Assembly: GCA_015179125.1 (NCBI GenBank) | Contig: WHVA01000001.1 | Coordinates: 62,001-126,000, forward strand | Length of the DNA stretch: 64,000 nt | Source: Gautieria morchelliformis | Lineage: Eukaryota; Basidiomycota; Agaricomycetes; Gomphales; Gomphaceae | Direction: 5' to 3' | In this document: in pieces, positions 43,911-55,468 of the stretch | How positions within the stretch are numbered: the first letter of the stretch is position 1 | Layout of the letters: each line of letters begins with the position of its first letter | Program-made: the position numbers and the translations under genes | The notes under the pieces: generated by a model | Seen by the model: the letters and a program-made list of their open reading frames with translations, nothing else | Told to the model about the DNA's origin: nothing | The model's database searches: none

Positions 43911-45611
43911 CTAAGCATCACGCGGCTGCATCAATTTCTTCTGCTTGGACAGCCTGTGCTTGGCATTAGACTGAGCAGTCAATTTGGTGGCCTGGGAGGC
44001 AAATTTGAGGGACTTTCCAGCATTGGGTGCGGGCTTCGCGGCCTGGCTCGATGCCGGCACCTGGGCAAAGTCAAGAACAAATGGTCAAGATGGGAGTATA
44101 GCTTACCTGTTGGGACACTTTGTGACGAGTGCTGTATCGAGAGGGAGGAGGCGTAGGTTGATGAGGGGCTATCACACTTGGTGCAGCAGCCGGCCCCTTC
44201 TGACGCGGTTGGGAGTTTGGCGGAGGAATGAAAATATGGTGAATCTTGCTGCCGCCTTGCGTTTGGGTCTTGAAACGCGGGTCCACTTTCTTCGCTTTTT
44301 TCTTGACAAAACAGGCAAAAACCCTATCATTATCCCCAACTTCCTCTTCCTCGACATCCTCGGATGAAGTCAATTCGGGGAGATCGCCCCTGAACTCACC
44401 ATCGCTAGGAGCGGGATCCCCATCGCTAGGAGCGGGATCCCCATCGCTAGGAGCGGGATCCCCATCGCCAGGAGCGGGATCCCCATCGCCATCTGTAGCT
44501 GGTTGATACGTGTCAGCATCCCCATTAGTATATTCTTCTCTCGACTGTTCTCCATGTTGGTTATCAGCTGTGATCTCCTCGTGATTACTGTCATTGTCCT
44601 GATCTTCGCCCACTTCTTTGCTGCGATTGTCCTGATCTTCGCTCACTTCTTTGCTGCAATTGTTGCGTTCTTCACTCACTTCTTTCTTGTTGCTTGCTTC
44701 CACCTGTTCCCTTTCAGTTCTCTGATAGATATGTCAGTACATTGAAGGGGGGGAAACGGACACATATACCGCTTCCTTCAAGGCCAGGCGTCGGGCCCTC
44801 GTTTGTTCCGCTTTCTTAGGACGTTGCACAGTTCTGTTTTTCTTGTAGTCCGTCCTGTTGCACAGGATCCCGGTAACCATATCTTGTATAGGCCATGAAT
44901 TCTCGAAATCCTTGAGCTCGGGGTATTTTTTTTTTCAACCTGGTGAAAAATGTCAACAAACAGGCCATTTTAACGATGCCAAACTCATTAACGGAAACGT
45001 AAATGGCCGCCATGTCTTTAGGGTCTTGTTTACGTTTCTTCCCCTCGAGTCGATAGTGTGCAATCTGGTCGCGCACTGTAGCCTGCACGCCATGTGGATT
45101 TTTAAGACATCGCAGACATTTCTGGATACAATCACTTACCCTGATGTCCAAATAGCACTGATTATCATCCGCAAGACCCATGTGATCCTGGAGGTTGTAT
45201 CCTTTGCTGCCGAATAACCCATCGCCCTTTTTGCCGGCAGTTCCGAATGGTCTGGAGATCAGTGTATGCTTACGCTTGTGCTTGTGCTTGTGCTTGCGAC
45301 GACTGCGATGTTCTTCTTCTTCGGACTCTGAGCTAGTATAATCTGCAAAGAAGCATAGAAGGGAGAAAAAGCGGCATACATATAAAGAGTTACTTACCCT
45401 CATTGTCATCATCGTTATCACTGGACCCATTTGCATCCTCATCGTCTGATTCCACGTGAGCTGACTTCCTCTTCTTCTTATTTTGGGCGACGAGCATTTT
45501 GATCATCGAGTCTTGTTAGTCCAAACGCCTCTGGAGTTCGGCGGTCGACGTCCCCATTCCAGCCTGAGCCTGAGCCTTTTTCTTCTTGCTGCTTGAAGCG
45601 CTTGACGGCAT
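43911..45611 (-). pseudogene. Second gene of the CACTA-type element, divergent from the transposase
   Basis: Model from ATG 45609-45611 (MPSSASSSKKKK): a coiled-coil LQRRLD...SMIKMLVAQNKKKRK; exon end at 45398; exon 2 from 45342 with DYTSSESEEEEH, a KHKHKHKRKH basic run and a globular part with CIQKCLRCLKNPHG; exon 3 from about 44716 (RTEREQVEASNKKE), acidic, with four SDGDPAP-type repeats at 44398-44490; a last exon to stop 43911-43913 ending KLMQPRDA. Damage: TAA 45516-45518 (fits CAA) and a ten-A run at 44926-44935 where nine keep the frame. It resembles a DNA-binding partner protein; the role is inferred from position only. Confidence 0.5.
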
Positions 45612-45762
45612 CTCTGAGAGTGAGTATGAGAGACGGGGAAGAAGGTGCGAGAAAGGATGAGATAAGAAAACGCGAGGTCATTTGTGCACGTGCACAAACG
45701 CGTGCCTAGGCGCCTACACGCGATTTGCAAGGTCACGTGACGACTTTCATTCCAGCCGTGTT
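45612..45762. promoter_or_regulatory. Divergent promoter region between the two transposon genes
   Basis: About 150 bp between the two divergent starts, with palindromic GTGCACGTGCAC and TCACGTGA (E-box-like) words. Confidence 0.4.
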
Positions 45763-48700
45763 ATGCGTGTTGTTGCGGTTGCTCTGCCTGTGTATCCCCA
45801 ACACGCCTCAGGTTCTATGCCCTTGCTGCAAGAAGATGATATCAGAGATTCAAGCTCGCAAGCACAGATGGAAGAAGCCATCAATGGCTTGCAAGATCGC
45901 TACGGCATATAATGCGATCGCCCAAGGTTCGTACTAATTTATTGTAAGTACGGTTGTAAATATTGACATGAAACCTTTGTTTCTTGAAGGTGTAGATGGT
46001 CGGCAAGCTGGGGCTAATCCTGTGACCGCTGGACCATCTGCAGAAGGCCCCCCATCTAAGTCCACCCATGATACTGTCGATACACCATCGGATCCCTTCC
46101 AGTTTCCTTCAGAACCTATAGGTCAACCCCATGATGAACCCGAGTCCCATCAGGACGACTTGATTCAGTATCCGAGTGACTTTGAGAACAGTTCCTCGGA
46201 CCCCGGCAGCGATGGTGACAACTCTCACGGCATCGACGAAGAAGATACTAGCGAGGGCTGGGATGATGATGAGGATGAAGACCTGAACGCTGAGGAAGTG
46301 GCAGAGTTATTGGAACAATGGCATGAGGATGCTCTGGATGTCGGCAAGAACTTGCAAAGTACGTCCTGACTTCTTTGAATGGCACCGTTATACTAGTCAC
46401 TAAGTGTATCAATGTAGTGCAGAATATTTTGACACCTGAAGATATCGATAACATCAAGATGTTCGCATTGCGGCTCACTTTCCATCTCACACGACGCTTC
46501 CATGAACGTTTTCGTGCTGCATACTCCGAGAAAATCAAACTGCAGTCACTGTATGTCCTACACAGGAGAATGGCAATACTATCAGGAATACAACCAATCC
46601 TTACCGACTGCTGCCCCCAAAACTGTTGCGCATATGCGGACGAACACACTGACCAACAGGCCTGTCCATACTGTGCCCAGCCTCGCTTCTCCCCTAACGG
46701 CAAGCCCCAGGCGTTTTTTGAGACCATTCCTCTGGTCTTCCGTCTCCAAGCATTGTTCCAGAACAAGGAGTTCGTCAAGAACCTTCGTTATCGAACTGCG
46801 CGTGACACCTCTAACGAATATATCAGCGATGTCTTCGACGGCTCCCACTATAAGAGCCTACTCAAGAAGCGAGTTGTCATCGATGGCATCGAGTATGAGC
46901 ATTGCTTCTTTGAGGACTGGCGTGACATACCAATCGGAATCTTAGGCAATGGCATACAGATATTCAAGCGTGCTCACAAAGGAAAATCCACTGTGTGGCC
47001 CTTCATTGCCGTCATTTATGCGTTTTCTCCTGAGCTCCGAACCCACATTGAGTATGTGATGCCCCTGTTCATCATTGGAGGGCCAAACGCTCCCAAACAT
47101 TTTAATTCATTCCTGCACCCTACGACACAACAATTCAAACGGCTAGCTGTTGGAGTCCGGACGTTCGATGCCCTGAGTGAATCGATGTTTCCGATGAGAG
47201 CATATTGCATCGTTAACTCGGGTGATATGCTTGCCATACGATACACATCATGCATGAAGGGCCCGAACGCCTTCTCTCCTTGTCGCCTCTGTCGCATACA
47301 GGGATTCCGGCGCGTAATAGCCAAGAAAACAAATTACTATGTCCCGCTGCGACCTCTGATAGGAACCCCACAAGCACGTGCAGGGTTGGAATGGGATCCG
47401 CATAACCTCCCCATGCGCACCGATGATGAAATACCCAGGCAACTCCTCGAAATCAGGTCTGCCCCTACTAAGACAGAACATGCTAGATGTGGCCAGCTCT
47501 ACGGACTCAATGGTGATTCGGTTCTATTCCAACTCCCTTCCATGTCTCGAACTGCCAGCTTCCCATTTGAAGGGATGCATCTCCTCTTCCAGAATCACAT
47601 CCCGAACCTTGTGCTTCTATGGAAGGGGAAATTTGGGAAAGGTAAACATGCGACCCCTCTTGACGAGGGGACAGGTGAATACTTGCTTGCCAAGTCTGTC
47701 TGGGAAAAAATCGGGTTAGAAACAGTGGCGGCTGTTAAGACTATCCCATCCGCATTTGTCTCGACACTCCAAAACATCGACATGGACTCGCACCTCTTCA
47801 CGGCTGAGGCATGGTCCTTCTGGTTTCTTTTTCTTGCCCCTCACCTCCTGCGTAATCGGTTTCGCAAGAACAAGTACTATGTGCACATGATGAAACTCGT
47901 GGAAATCATCAAGATTGTGCTTCAATTTGATATCAAAAGGGCAGAGCTCCCAGCATTACGTGTCAATATTATTGACTATGTAGAAGAATTCGAGAAGTAA
48001 GTCATGTGTCTATTTCGAAGCTACAAATACTAAAGGTATACGGTGCTGAATATAGGCTCTATTACCAATACCGCGAGGAGCAACTTACCGCGTGTCGCAT
48101 TACGTTGCATGCGCTCCTTCACATCCCAGACGACATCAAACGCACTGGAACAGTATGGGTCAACTGGTCGTTTGTGATGGAACGCTTCTGTGGCCTGCTT
48201 ATGCCAGCAATCAAGTCCAAACGTAGGCCATATGCGTGCCTTAACAAGTACATACTCCAGCTGAGCCAGCTGGCACAAATAACGGCTTGATACCAACTTT
48301 CGAATGTGCTTCGACTCGAGAAGCCGGCAAGTGGGATGTCTGGGCAAGAGGAGGTCATTGCAGACTGTACGGGTGCTCTGTTGACAGCGATACCACTGGT
48401 CTAACGTATCCCATTTTGGGTAGATCCCGGTCTCTACCTACGCTGGCCCAAGCAAATACGGTATCGGCCGGACACTGTCATACTGAAGAAGGTGGCCGTG
48501 TTCTTCAGCACAACATTCAATCGCACTGTCAGCACTGTTAAGCAGATCTTACCTGAAGAAATGACACGGTGGGGTAAAGTGCGGATTGGGGACGGTGGCG
48601 ATGTCATTCGCGGCAGTAGCAACTTACCCTCAGATGCTCGGGATAATTCATTCATTAAGGTGTGTTGGTACTATTTCTCCTGGCACAGTTTCTTTCACTC

Positions 48701-49101
48701 AGCTAGGCTTGTGCTAGTATACACTTCTCGTTGACAAGAACGCTCGAAATCGGTGCCGTCTACCAGAATATGAAGCTCAAATTTTCTACGGGCAGTTTGA
48801 ATTTGCGCTCAGGTGTACTCTACCTCCATCCCATGCCATAGGACTTGATCGGGAAACAACTTACTTGATAGCACTCGTTCACACTTGCCAAAGCAACCCC
48901 CCGGGTGGAGACGCTGCCACGTCCGTAGTGTCCTATGAGAGGACAAACCCGTCTATATTCATCAACCTTAATGCCATTCAATGTGCCGTAGGTCGGGTCC
49001 GCGTGAGTGACTCACGGTGGGACATCATCGATCAAAGTGGCGACTACGTGCGGACTGTGTTCAAAGATGATCTGGGCGGGGATGGAATGGAGGCGGACTA
49101 G
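45763..49101 (+). pseudogene. Tnp2/Plavaka-type transposase, multi-exon, with premature stops
   Basis: The DDE-type transposase of the CACTA-like element. Exon 1 (to 45925) has CPCCKKM, a zinc-finger start. Exon 2 (45990-46358) is acidic. Exon 3 (46418-47996) has the Tnp2 core with ACPYCAQPRF, FRLQALFQN, GPNAFSPCRLCRIQG and SFPFEGMHLLF. Exon 4 (48036 on) has WVNWSFVMERFCGLLMPAIK. The C-terminal part (48735-49101) ends VGRVRVSDSRWDIIDQSGDY. Splice sites fit short introns. TGA 48288-48290 fits CGA and TAA 48402-48404 fits CAA; exon 1 needs a frame change to reach an ATG. Family assignment is firm, activity unlikely. Confidence 0.8.
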
Positions 49102-49613
49102 TAGTAGGAGTCTTTTCACACTTAGAGTCTATACTTAGTGCTGTATCCCAAAAGCAGTTGTCACTTGGGGCCGCAGTAGCATTCCGGCACCTCAAGCATG
49201 GAAATTCATTGATCCATATATGGAAACTTCAGTATATTTGCCCAGAAATATATATATTAATTCATTGGATTTCACTGAGTGCTCCATGAGCTATCTTGAA
49301 AATTTTTAAGTGTGCGAACAACGGCAATCCAGGCCTTCGAGCACTGAAATTCTCATGATAATTACGTTGAATATGTAGTTCCTATGGCACAGAAACTAAG
49401 TGACAAAGCTACTGAAAATTCTACTGGTCCAACCACTTGAATAATTTCATTGGTTTTTTCTAGGAAACCCGGTAAGCCCAAATTTCATTGGTTTGTTTCA
49501 ATGGGGGCTGTTTCAATGATGTACCCACTGAAAACAGAAACCCCGTGGGTAAACCCACTAGGTTTCAATGGATTCGCTATCCACAGTGTGTGGCAGTTCC
49601 AGGCTTTTGTAGT

Positions 49614-49817
49614 GGGCCGTAGGTCCACGTAGCCGCGCCCCGGTGTCTACGGTGGACTACACCAGTCACACGTAACGGCACGTCGTGTCTACGGTGGGCG
49701 ACGTCCCAGGGTATATATGGTCGAGGTGAGATGTAATGCCCGTTCAGGGTCCGGTAGGCATTAAAATCATTTGGTAGTTAGGTATTGGTCTATATACATG
49801 GGGGATAAATTTGCTAT
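49614..49817. other. Short intergenic stretch
   Basis: Contains repeated GTGTCTACGGTGG words (49650-49700). No gene seen. Confidence 0.4.
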
Positions 49818-51338
49818 TTATTCTTCGTCGGAGGCGTCGCGAATCGCGGCCGCTGCTCGTGCGAGCTTGGCATTGTCGAAACGTGAGTTCACGCGTTCCG
49901 GAACATTGTGAAACCCGGCTCTAGATCTGTGAGGCGTTCCAGCCAGTGAGATATCGAATGTAACAGTATAAGAGTTTGAGGTGTAACGCACCGTCCATAG
50001 CTGTATAAACACTGCTGGTGACGGGCCAGAGCTTGAGCGGTTCGTGTGCTGAAGTTACGCCATTGCTCCAAGCCATTGAGATGACGCTTGTACACATCAT
50101 GGTAGTCTGCCTCGCTGAATTGGGATCCACTGACAAGAAGCCCGGATGCCCACTGTTTAATTGCGTACTCCACCTATGTATTTCGTGAATTGCGAGGGCA
50201 TAGACCAAGTTGAAGTGACCTACCGCAGTGAAGACGAGCGCAATCACAGGGTCCAGGATTGGGTTGAATGAGGCACCAAACACTATGCCGTCAGACTTCT
50301 TTTTTTTACTGAACCACTGGGCATTGATAACATCCTGAAGGATAGGATGCTCATACATTCCCATGCTTGTGGCGGCGTCCTGTGTGTGCGTTGATACGTA
50401 GCTGTAGTATAGAGCTTGGGTACACACCTCGAAAATATATCCATCGTCTCCTAAGAGCTTCCCGGCGAGTTCTTTGTTTTCTTTCAGTTGGCGCTGTCCG
50501 AACTTGGCGGTGACTGGAGGGGATTGGTGCGCTCACTGCAATACAGTGCCGGTTCCCATGAGGTTGGGTGGGGTGAGTGATGGAGGAAGGCTCGCGAAAG
50601 CCTCCCTGGGGGCCAGGGGATGATCGCGTCGCTGTCTCTGCAGAGACAGCGATGACTTTGCGCTGACCGGAGGAGATTGGTGAGCTGGCCGCAATAGGGT
50701 GCGGTTTCACATGACGTTGAGTGGGGAGTTTCCTTTCAGACTCGCGAGGGACCGTGAACTGCAAGGGAGAGGAAAGGTAAGCCATGTCGAATCATATATT
50801 GGGACATACCTCGCTTTGCAGGGCTGCTTCGCGTATAGACATGGGCTCTATGACCAAGTATTCCAGTTATATTTCGCCCAAAACAGCTGAGGAACCACGT
50901 ACCATTATCCTCGGCCTCCTCTTCATCGTCCTCCTCCCCCATCTCATATTCGTCATCACCCCCATGCCGCACAGCTGGAGCGTTCGTCTCCAGGTATTTA
51001 GTAGCATGGGAAGGAGGTATTATTCATCTGAGGGCTGATCAATTTGTTGTCTGCGCACGTCACCATCCGCAGACCGACCTTGGGACGGGGCATGTTTGCG
51101 TTTGTGGGCTGCTTGGGCCGCTTTCTTCCGCTGGTTATGCTCACGTCTCTCTTTTTCCTTGGCTAGTTGCTGTCCTGCAAGGCAAATGTACATAGTGAGC
51201 TTTATGAGCAAAGGGAGACATACTATATTCCCGTCCTTTTTCTGTCAGTCCATCCTTAACTTGGATGCGTTCGCGGGTGCGTGACGCCGGCACAGCCACC
51301 TGGTGCTCTGAGATTACAGACTTCGGTTTTGCTGTCAC
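49818..51338 (-). CDS. DUF6532-like protein, multi-exon (5' half uncertain)
   Basis: The 3' half splices cleanly: an exon ending at 50224 (EHPILQDVINAQWF, FNPILDPVIALVFTA), exon 50173-49992 (VEYAIKQWASGLLV, YHDVYKRHLNGLEQW), exon 49926-49818 (SRAGFHNVPERV to DASDEE). This pattern, a globular domain often found in mushroom proteins, matches DUF6532. The 5' half has a basic exon KEKERREHNQRKKAAQAAH (51170-51100), an acidic EYEMGEEDDEEEAED segment and an internal partial duplication (50510-50700), with frame changes between them. Function unknown. It may be a decayed gene at its 5' side. Confidence 0.55.
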
Positions 51339-51412
51339 ATTGCTTGTGGATACCTTGGTTTTCTGTCACTGTATGAGGTCGATTTCCTTGAGTGGGCGTC
51401 AAGTGGGTATGG

Positions 51413-51610
51413 TAGGAGCGTGATGGTATGAGACCTTTGTTTAAGAATCCGAAATGTAACCCATTGTTTTTGATTCATAAATGTAACCGAAATGTAACCG
51501 ATTGTTTATGATTTTTAAATGTAACCGATTGTTTATACTCAGCCCCACCAGGAGTCGGGGACTGGCGCCAATGCGCCGCTACCGATATGGTAGGAGCGTG
51601 ATGGCATGAG
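51413..51610. repeat. Short direct repeats
   Basis: GGTAGGAGCGTGATGG occurs at about 51417 and 51588. Between them AATGTAACCGATTGTTTATG-like units repeat about three times (51450-51540). Confidence 0.65.
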
Positions 51611-51884
51611 AACAAGAACGAACAAAGGAGCGAGGCCGAAACCGGTCACATGGCCAGTGAACCCCGGGGATGCAAGGCCGACTCTGACAGGCAAGACACA
51701 TCCTGGTCGAGTAGAACTTGTTGGACTCGATAACGGGCCACGGGATAATACTAATATGTCCCTTATGCAATCGAGTAATGAAGTTTGAGTCTTGCTCCTC
51801 CATCACAATACAATGTAATTTTTCAGAGAACCTGTGACAGACACGTTGGAGCGACCTCCTGCTAGCTCCTCCAGCCATCTAGCG

Positions 51885-53205
51885 TCACTGTCTCCAATAG
51901 CGAGTCGGGAACCGTGTGGCTGGGTACGTCTGACTCGCTACCGCAGCAGTGAGTGCAACATTCACGATATAGTGAACGGGACTGATGTTTCCAGCCACGC
52001 CCGACTCGCTGCCACGACAATTGCGACAAAGCTGACGTGTCTCGCGTGCGGTAGCACGTCCGAGCGATATCACATTACACAGCCCGAGATTCAGTCCCTG
52101 CCCTCCCGTAGGTGGGTGCACATGCGCTGCATCCCCGACTAGCAGGATATTTCCAGTTCCCAGTTTTTCAAAGAATGTGCTCGCAACTGCCGAACGCACA
52201 CGGTATGTCGCAGCCTGTGTCGTTTTCACCACATGTAAGCGTTGCTTCCACGGGTTGCGTTTTGCAACTTCTGCTTGTATATATTCAAGGCTCGGGTGCT
52301 GCGGTGTTGTCGTACCAATTGGGACTACCATAGCTGTGCGCCAGTATGACGTGGGCGGCGCTCCAGGCTCTGGGCCACCCCTTGCTGGTCGTAAAAGAGG
52401 ACAAAAGAGGATGCGGTTGTTAAGGTGCCACGAGACGGCGTCTCGAAGTATGGTTGGAGGAACGGGCTCCTCAAGGTAAATATCGGCGAGGATAATTTGA
52501 AGCGCAGAACTAGGGAAAGCGTTGGCATCATAGGAAACGCCAGTGTCGGGGTCTCGAAAATCTACCTTGGAGAGGCGTCGAACCTTGAATATCCCCTAGC
52601 TGAGCACGCGAAAACACAAAAACCTTAAGGAAAAACATGACGAACCGTGGACTGCGATCCATCAGCGCCGAAGACATATTGCGCGACAACACTACTTCCG
52701 TCTTCCAGACTCACTTCCACACCTAGGACGTTGCTTGCCATGCCTACCACTTTCTTATTCCAGATCACATTTACCCCTTCTCTCTTGAGTCTGTCCTCAA
52801 ATATGCTCTCTACGTCACTCTGCGAGATAAGCAGCGTGGTGGGAAACCGGGTAAGCTTGTGTAATTTGCTGACGTCTACAGCTATGAGAGTGTCTGTATC
52901 TCCGTGGAAGGTAACACCTTTAGAACTGATCCCGTTGTCGAGCAATGGCTGTGCAAGACCAACTGTGTCCAATTCCTGCCATTAGTGGGGGTATGAGCGA
53001 ACTCATTGCAAGTTCCATATCTCAGACGTACTGCTAAAGTGCGCGGATAGACAAGGGACGAACGGGATTCGTACCTGCCTCGAGAAAGGGCATCTACGAT
53101 GGTCACCTGCAGCCCGAGCGCTTTGAGCGTGATTGCGCACGCCATGCCATTCGGACCCGCTCCAACGACGAGGATTTGTGTTTCTGTAGGGAGAGACATT
53201 GACAT
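51885..53205 (-). CDS. FAD-dependent aromatic-type monooxygenase, three exons, 400 aa
   Basis: Flavoprotein hydroxylase of the FAD_binding_3 (PHBH-like) group, which hydroxylates small, often aromatic, substrates with NAD(P)H and O2. Exons: 53205-53032, 52975-52646, 52583-51885; introns of 56 and 62 bp start GT and end AG, and all phases are 0. Motifs: the N-terminal dinucleotide fold VVGAGPNGM (about residue 13), FGADGSQSTVR (about 160) and the second FAD motif GDAAHVHPPTGGQGLNLG (about 325-345). After this the sequence (LGRATARETRQLC) does not look like the usual helical C-terminus, so the 3' end may have been replaced or misread. The rest of the reading frame is intact. Substrate unknown. 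Confidence 0.8.
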
Positions 53206-53764
53206 TACACGCGAAGCCGAACATGGTTTAGAGTTCTAGTCGCGTCATTGAAATAGTAATCTAGTTCCATCGGTGGCTCGCAGTGCCTCGAATGATGGTT
53301 CTCGTCACAGATCATTGATCTTCAGATATCTCGACACGGTCTCACGATCGTTATCTCATGCGCGACTGACTAGGATGCATTGCTGATGTCGCTCCCGTTT
53401 GCAGCCTCAGTCCAGACCGACGCCTCCGAGTCATAACTTCAGGAAGAGGAGGCCAGCATATCAGAGACCGAAAAAAAGGTTCGTGAGCGGCCCGCGGGGT
53501 GAAGAGACTCGGAGGGCACGAATGGACTCACGCAGACGTTTCTAGGAGGGTGGACGCCGAGATGAGCGAGGAGGCGGCTCGGGCTTGTCAAGGTTGGGGA
53601 AGGTGGAGGGGCACTAGAGGCCTAGTAGAAAGCCGTAGGTCTACCTAGTGCGCGCTGCGCGCCACGGAACCATTTGTAGAGCTACGTCGAACCCAGCGCA
53701 GCTACGTAGTTGACGTGACCTACCAGTAGCGCCGGTGGCGCTGTGTAACCGTTCCTGATGACAT
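53206..53764. other. Intergenic, nothing recognised
   Basis: No gene seen. A GCCGTAGGTCTACCTAG-like word (53630) resembles one at 49615. Confidence 0.4.
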
Positions 53765-53986
53765 CTCTATTTGGATCGATCTCGCCCGATCTTCCAACGC
53801 TAGTTCTGACCGTGATGCGAGCTCCTACTCGGCTCAGGCACCAGACTCTGCAACGGAGCCTGGTTTATTTATGGACTAGGACGACACAGCGCGCTGGAAT
53901 TGGAACCGTCGTGCAATCATGCATCATGCGCACTGGCAGTGATGATGCACGACGACTGGCGCTTGCCAAGGCCAACATCATAGACA
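53765..53986 (+). repeat. Donor copy of the swi5 segment duplicated in unit L
   Basis: Aligns over about 222 bp to 13381-13605 with few differences. The homology ends inside exon 1, right after ATCATAGAC. Confidence 0.8.
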
Positions 53987-54368
53987 CCGTTGCAGAGTTG
54001 CAGAGCGAACTGGGCGAGTATGTGTATCAACCTCCACCCAATTCCCCCGAACGCTTCTGAGTTGGAACTCATGCTGGCAGGCACGAAGATGCGGAGAAAA
54101 TTGTCAACGATCATATCAAGTCGCTGCATCGATATAATGAAGCAAAGGACGCTACTCAGGTTGGTCCCACCGATCCCCATACTGACCCGATCCATGCTGG
54201 TGATTTATTTCTTGCATGTGAGGAAAGCTTCTTATAGGGAAAGTACGTCCTCTTCATAATTCTGTTACGCATTTCATTGACTTGGTGATCCTGTGGCAGC
54301 TTGCGGCTGTCCGACAGATCACGGTCAGGGAGCTGCACGAAGAATATGGACTGACGAACGATGATTGA
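53926..54368 (+). CDS. swi5: Swi5 DNA-repair protein, four exons including a 15-nt microexon, 84 aa
   Basis: Swi5 binds Sfr1 and helps Rad51/Dmc1 filaments in recombination repair. Exons: 53926-54017, 54081-54159, 54228-54242, 54300-54368. Joined they give 84 residues, close to the 85 of fission yeast Swi5. Exon 1 is a heptad-like RRLALAKANIIDTVAELQ; exon 2 ends LHRYNEAKDATQ; the microexon codes LLIGK; exon 4 reads LAAVRQITVRELHEEYGLTN and stops. The C-terminal pattern is the Swi5 signature. All junctions use GT and AG, and the reading frame is kept only if the microexon is included. The ATG at 53926 is the last in-frame one before the coiled coil. The upstream region and exon 1 also occur as a copy in unit L. 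Confidence 0.85.
54228..54242 (+). other. swi5: 15-nt microexon of swi5
   Basis: AG before, GTACGT after. It encodes LLIGK, which restores the family's conserved ATQ-x-LIG-K/R-LA run. Using the AG five bases upstream would bring in an in-frame stop. Confidence 0.75.
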
Positions 54369-55242
54369 TCGGTATTGAATGTATTTTATCCAAGGGCACC
54401 AATATTAGCAGTATGCTGCCGTCAACGCACTTCTTTTGACTTGCGAGTATGCCAGTCATGCACAGTCGCTGGCGTTGGTTGCCCCGAATTATGAATCGTG
54501 ACACAATACGTGCTAGTCCTCAGGGCAGCGACCGACTCTGCCAGAGTCTCAGCAGAGACCAAGTTGTGGAGAATCGGCTAGAATGTAATGCCACTCATTC
54601 TAGCCCATAGTGGGTTGCCAGTAGTGAGTGTTTTCTAAGTTATTTAGGACTGAGTGAAACTTGTCATTGTATTATGTAGACTTTTTGCTTGGGCAGGGAG
54701 GGAGAGATACGGCTTGAATGTGGACGATGTGATTGTATGCACCTCGTCGACCCTTTGCGACGGTACCGATACCGCATAATAACGTAAGTAGCATGGTACC
54801 CAATTCCTTCTTTTGGGTATGCGCCACGGCGAGAAGTGGTACAGTTCTCCTATGATCCAGCAGGAGGTGGTGGTGAGACGATATTTTTCTGTATCATATT
54901 TGTTGCATTGTTGCGGCTTGCACGGCGCCCCCCGATCGTGAGTCGGATCGTTCTCCACCATATCGAATTCGACATCGTTTTGGGTCGTAGCGCTGCCCCA
55001 AGTCATGCGCCTCCCTAGGACTAATCATGTGTAAATCCGTGTGCCAGGAATCATCAATATTAATTTTTCGTGGGTCTTGCTTGATCGACGCGACACGGTA
55101 ATGGGCGGCCTACGAAGTGTGATGCTAACCGTTAGGGGGACAGAACTTCGCTCAGCTATGTCTTACAGTAAGGGATAACCTAGCCCTCGAAGTTAGAGTC
55201 ACGCTGGTCACCACAAAGTGTTTGGCCATGGCGTATTTACGC
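54369..55242. other. Intergenic; possible minus-strand coding piece at 54730-55006
   Basis: A minus-strand frame with HTQKKELGTMLLTLLCGIGT looks like a small membrane segment, but start, splice sites and family are unclear. Otherwise nothing was recognised. Confidence 0.3.
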
Positions 55243-55468
55243 TCAAGAATAAATAGAGAATGGTGCCAATTTTGACGGTCTTGCACCAAATGTGCTTGAT
55301 CTCACATGGCAGTGTGAGAAGAGTGTCGTAGATGAGCACTAGTGCTGTATAACAAGCTATTGAGTGCAAAGCTAGTTCAGGTAAGTTCTTCTGCATATCA
55401 CTCAGTGTGGTAAGTACGTACAAGTGTGATAACGCCTGGCTTTCAGCCGAGGGGCCCGCCTGAGACAT
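55243..55468 (-). pseudogene. DUF6533-like gene start, heavily truncated
   Basis: ATG 55466-55468 (MSQAGPSAESQ), then a spliced remnant with LLIYDTLLTLPCEIKHIWC. The sequence leaves homology at about 55243, so only the first part of the DUF6533 core remains. Confidence 0.55.

Larger units (their letters stand above)
41348..49613. mobile_element. CACTA/Plavaka-type DNA transposon, about 8.3 kb, decayed
   Basis: Imperfect terminal inverted repeat: CCTGGAACCGCCACAC at 41348 and the reverse complement of CCTGGAACTGCCACAC ending at about 49603. CACTGTG words lie just inside. Both ends have clusters of TTTCAATGG/TTTCAGTGG and CACTGAA words, like the subterminal transposase-binding repeats of CACTA elements. 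Inside are a Tnp2-type transposase, a divergent second gene and a further GC-rich gene. Exact ends and the target duplication are uncertain; a CACTACAAAA word just beyond the right repeat could be the true terminus. Confidence 0.65.
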
